Source: JAGLCW01 sp964427915 (GTDB lineage Bacteria > Caldisericota > Caldisericia > UBA6126). Taken from it: a DNA stretch of 6,578 nucleotides. The notes beneath the pieces are model-generated. The model was not told where the DNA came from, did not search any database, and saw nothing but the letters and a program-made list of their open reading frames with translations. The translations under genes and the position numbers were made by a program. The DNA lies in NCBI GenBank assembly GCA_964427915.1, contig CAYRWA010000075.1:1-6578 (forward strand), in the 5' to 3' direction. Positions 5,937 through 6,578 of this stretch are shown piece by piece (position 1 is the first letter of the stretch; each line of letters begins with the position of its first letter).

Positions 5937-6291
5937 TGTCGCCCCACTGCCAGCAAAACGGTATTGTATCCGTGGCGCAAGCAATAGAAACAATATCTTT
6001 ACTCTCTGCGTAGTTGCTCTGTCAATAGCATTGCTCCTTCTTAAGGCAAAAAATGGGAAAATGCGCTGCCCTCACCCAAACTTGCCAAAATAATCAAGGC
6101 ATTATCCTTTTACGGCATCAAAACGGTTGATGACTGGTCATTGCAATGCGCGATTCAGAATATCCCCCACGCCCAACACGTTCGTGACGCTCAGGGGGCT
6201 CATCCCAAAAATAATCGCGTTCCACGGATGCCCTGCTCACAAGCCCGACCTCCGGGACAATTCCATTTCCGGCAGATCCCGCCTGGCCTAA
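5937..6291. other. Gene-free stretch holding the composition transition
   Basis: I see no convincing gene here. Bases 5960-6060 are mixed in composition and include the possible tRNA promoter. From about 6120 the sequence becomes clearly GC-rich. Short reading frames exist on both strands but encode low-quality, unrecognisable peptides without ribosome sites. The frame of the downstream protease gene is open back to 6045, but it contains no ATG before 6360 with a supporting site apart from 6360 itself. The stretch serves as the upstream region of two diverging genes (tRNA leftward, protease rightward). Confidence 0.6.
5996..6025 (-). promoter_or_regulatory. Possible promoter for tRNA-Ser
   Basis: A perfect -35 box, TTGACA, lies on the minus strand at 6020-6025, with a weak -10, TAAAGA (5996-6001), 18 bp downstream. 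The mature tRNA begins about 60 nt later. A second -10-like TACAAT is closer to the gene but has no partner box. This is the best candidate, not a firm one. Confidence 0.35.
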
Positions 6292-6310
6292 GGAGTTTAC
6301 AACTCCGGCC
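6285..6310. repeat. Inverted repeat covering the protease -35 box
   Basis: GGAGTT (6292-6297) and AACTCC (6301-6306) are perfect arms around TAC. The dyad is extended by outer GGCC arms (6285-6288 and 6307-6310). The -35 hexamer at 6296-6301 lies at its centre, so it may be an operator for the protease gene. Confidence 0.45.
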
Positions 6311-6323
6311 CAAGACATATACT
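6296..6323 (+). promoter_or_regulatory. Sigma70-type promoter for the degP-like gene
   Basis: TTTACA (6296-6301) and TATACT (6318-6323) each match consensus at 5 of 6 positions, with a 16-bp spacer. Transcription would start near 6330, giving a leader of about 30 nt. No RpoE-type sequence is seen. Confidence 0.6.
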
Positions 6324-6348
6324 AGGGGGGCATCATCAATACACGTTC

Positions 6349-6353
6349 AGGAG
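6349..6353 (+). promoter_or_regulatory. Ribosome binding site of the degP-like gene
   Basis: AGGAG lies 6 nt before the ATG at 6360. It is part of a perfect 10-nt palindrome, GGAGCGCTCC (6350-6359), that ends directly at the start codon. Confidence 0.75.
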
Positions 6354-6359
6354 CGCTCC

Positions 6360-6578
6360 ATGCACAGCCGCACTCACCTTGCGGGCTTTCTGGCCCTTGC
6401 ACTGTACCTGCTGCCCCTGGCCTGCACGGCTCAGGAGCTGCCACAATTCGCTGATCTGGCTGAAGATGCCGGACCCGCCGTAGTCAACATCAGCACCGAA
6501 TCCGAGGTGGAGGATTCCGGCCTGGGCGAGATGTTCCGCTTCCGTCAGCCGGGCACGCCCTTCGAGGATTTTTTCCGC
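6360..6578 (+). CDS. degP: HtrA/DegP-family periplasmic serine protease (N-terminal fragment, cut by window end)
   Basis: 73 codons remain open to the last base; the protease domain lies beyond the window. Residues 1-24 form a Sec signal peptide (charged start, long Leu/Ala core), with likely cleavage after CTA at 24. Cys22 follows LPLA and is a poor lipobox. The mature start LPQFADLAEDAGPAVVNIST (28-46 onward) is the hallmark of Do/DegP proteases, and the later PFEDFFR at 67-73 matches the linker before the catalytic domain. It should be a periplasmic protease-chaperone that handles misfolded envelope proteins. Strong GC codon preference (39 of 60 G+C in two sampled lines) and style resemble Desulfovibrio-like proteins and differ sharply from all genes to the left. 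Start chosen by ribosome site and signal peptide. Confidence 0.88.
   Translation, partial: MHSRTHLAGFLALALYLLPLACTAQELPQFADLAEDAGPAVVNISTESEVEDSGLGEMFRFRQPGTPFEDFFR

Noticed and set aside
5824..6093. 89-codon rightward reading frame
   Set aside because: It runs antisense through the tRNA-Ser and its terminator, has no ribosome site, and has the ERERFELSIG-type peptide that often arises from reading a tRNA backwards.
6118..6318. 66-codon leftward reading frame upstream of degP
   Set aside because: No recognisable domain and no ribosome site, and it covers the protease promoter; GC-rich DNA gives chance open frames.
6045..6359. Upstream in-frame extension of the degP-like gene
   Set aside because: The frame is open from 6045, but the peptide is low quality. 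The ribosome site, signal peptide and promoter all point to the ATG at 6360.
1..6578. CRISPR array, insertion sequence or defence island
   Set aside because: No regularly spaced repeats, transposase, integrase or known defence gene seen on either strand.

Overview
The window holds two kinds of DNA that look as if they come from different organisms. Positions 1 to about 5840 are AT-rich (sampled 60-base lines count 18, 19 and 28 G+C). Genes there are tightly packed, with AGGAG/GGAGGT ribosome sites, one TTG start, lipoprotein signals, and a secreted GH18 enzyme of the kind common in Gram-positive spore formers. I read this part as a low-GC Firmicute (Clostridia-like), but some lipoboxes are loose enough that another low-GC phylum is possible. 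From about 6060 onward the DNA is GC-rich (39 of 60 in each of two lines inside the last gene). It encodes the start of a periplasmic HtrA/DegP protease of a type I associate with Desulfovibrio-like Deltaproteobacteria. A tRNA-Ser(GCT) gene lies at the change.

Layout, left to right. The 3' end of an Ig-like, probably surface, protein (1-108) is followed by a strong intrinsic terminator (123-161). Five rightward genes follow, packed as one probable transcription unit: an AMMECR1-domain protein (175-738); a GH18 lipoprotein that begins with TTG inside it (725-2356); a membrane-tethered thioredoxin (2376-2795); a UPF0200/dephospho-CoA-kinase-like P-loop kinase (2856-3425); and a dCMP deaminase overlapping it by 13 nt (3413-3898). 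A leftward lipoprotein with a DUF3298/RsiV-like region (3904-5256) converges on this unit with only 5 bp between stop codons. It diverges from a small heat shock protein gene (5332-5781); the short space between them carries a possible leaderless promoter and a 13-nt palindrome. A bidirectional terminator (5813-5841) separates the heat shock gene from the leftward tRNA-Ser (5843-5936). About 350 bp without a gene leads to a good sigma70-type promoter (6296-6323) and the truncated degP-like gene (6360 to the window end).

How they fit together. AMMECR1, GH18 and thioredoxin are linked by overlap or close spacing, but I see no shared pathway. GH18 and thioredoxin should both act outside the membrane. 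The kinase and deaminase pair looks like a nucleotide-metabolism module (dCMP to dUMP plus an uncharacterised P-loop kinase). The lipoprotein, the heat shock protein and DegP suggest envelope or protein-quality functions, but DegP probably belongs to a different genome. The observation most in need of a check is the composition and taxonomy switch at the tRNA: assembly chimera, tRNA-targeted island boundary, or real neighbourhood.
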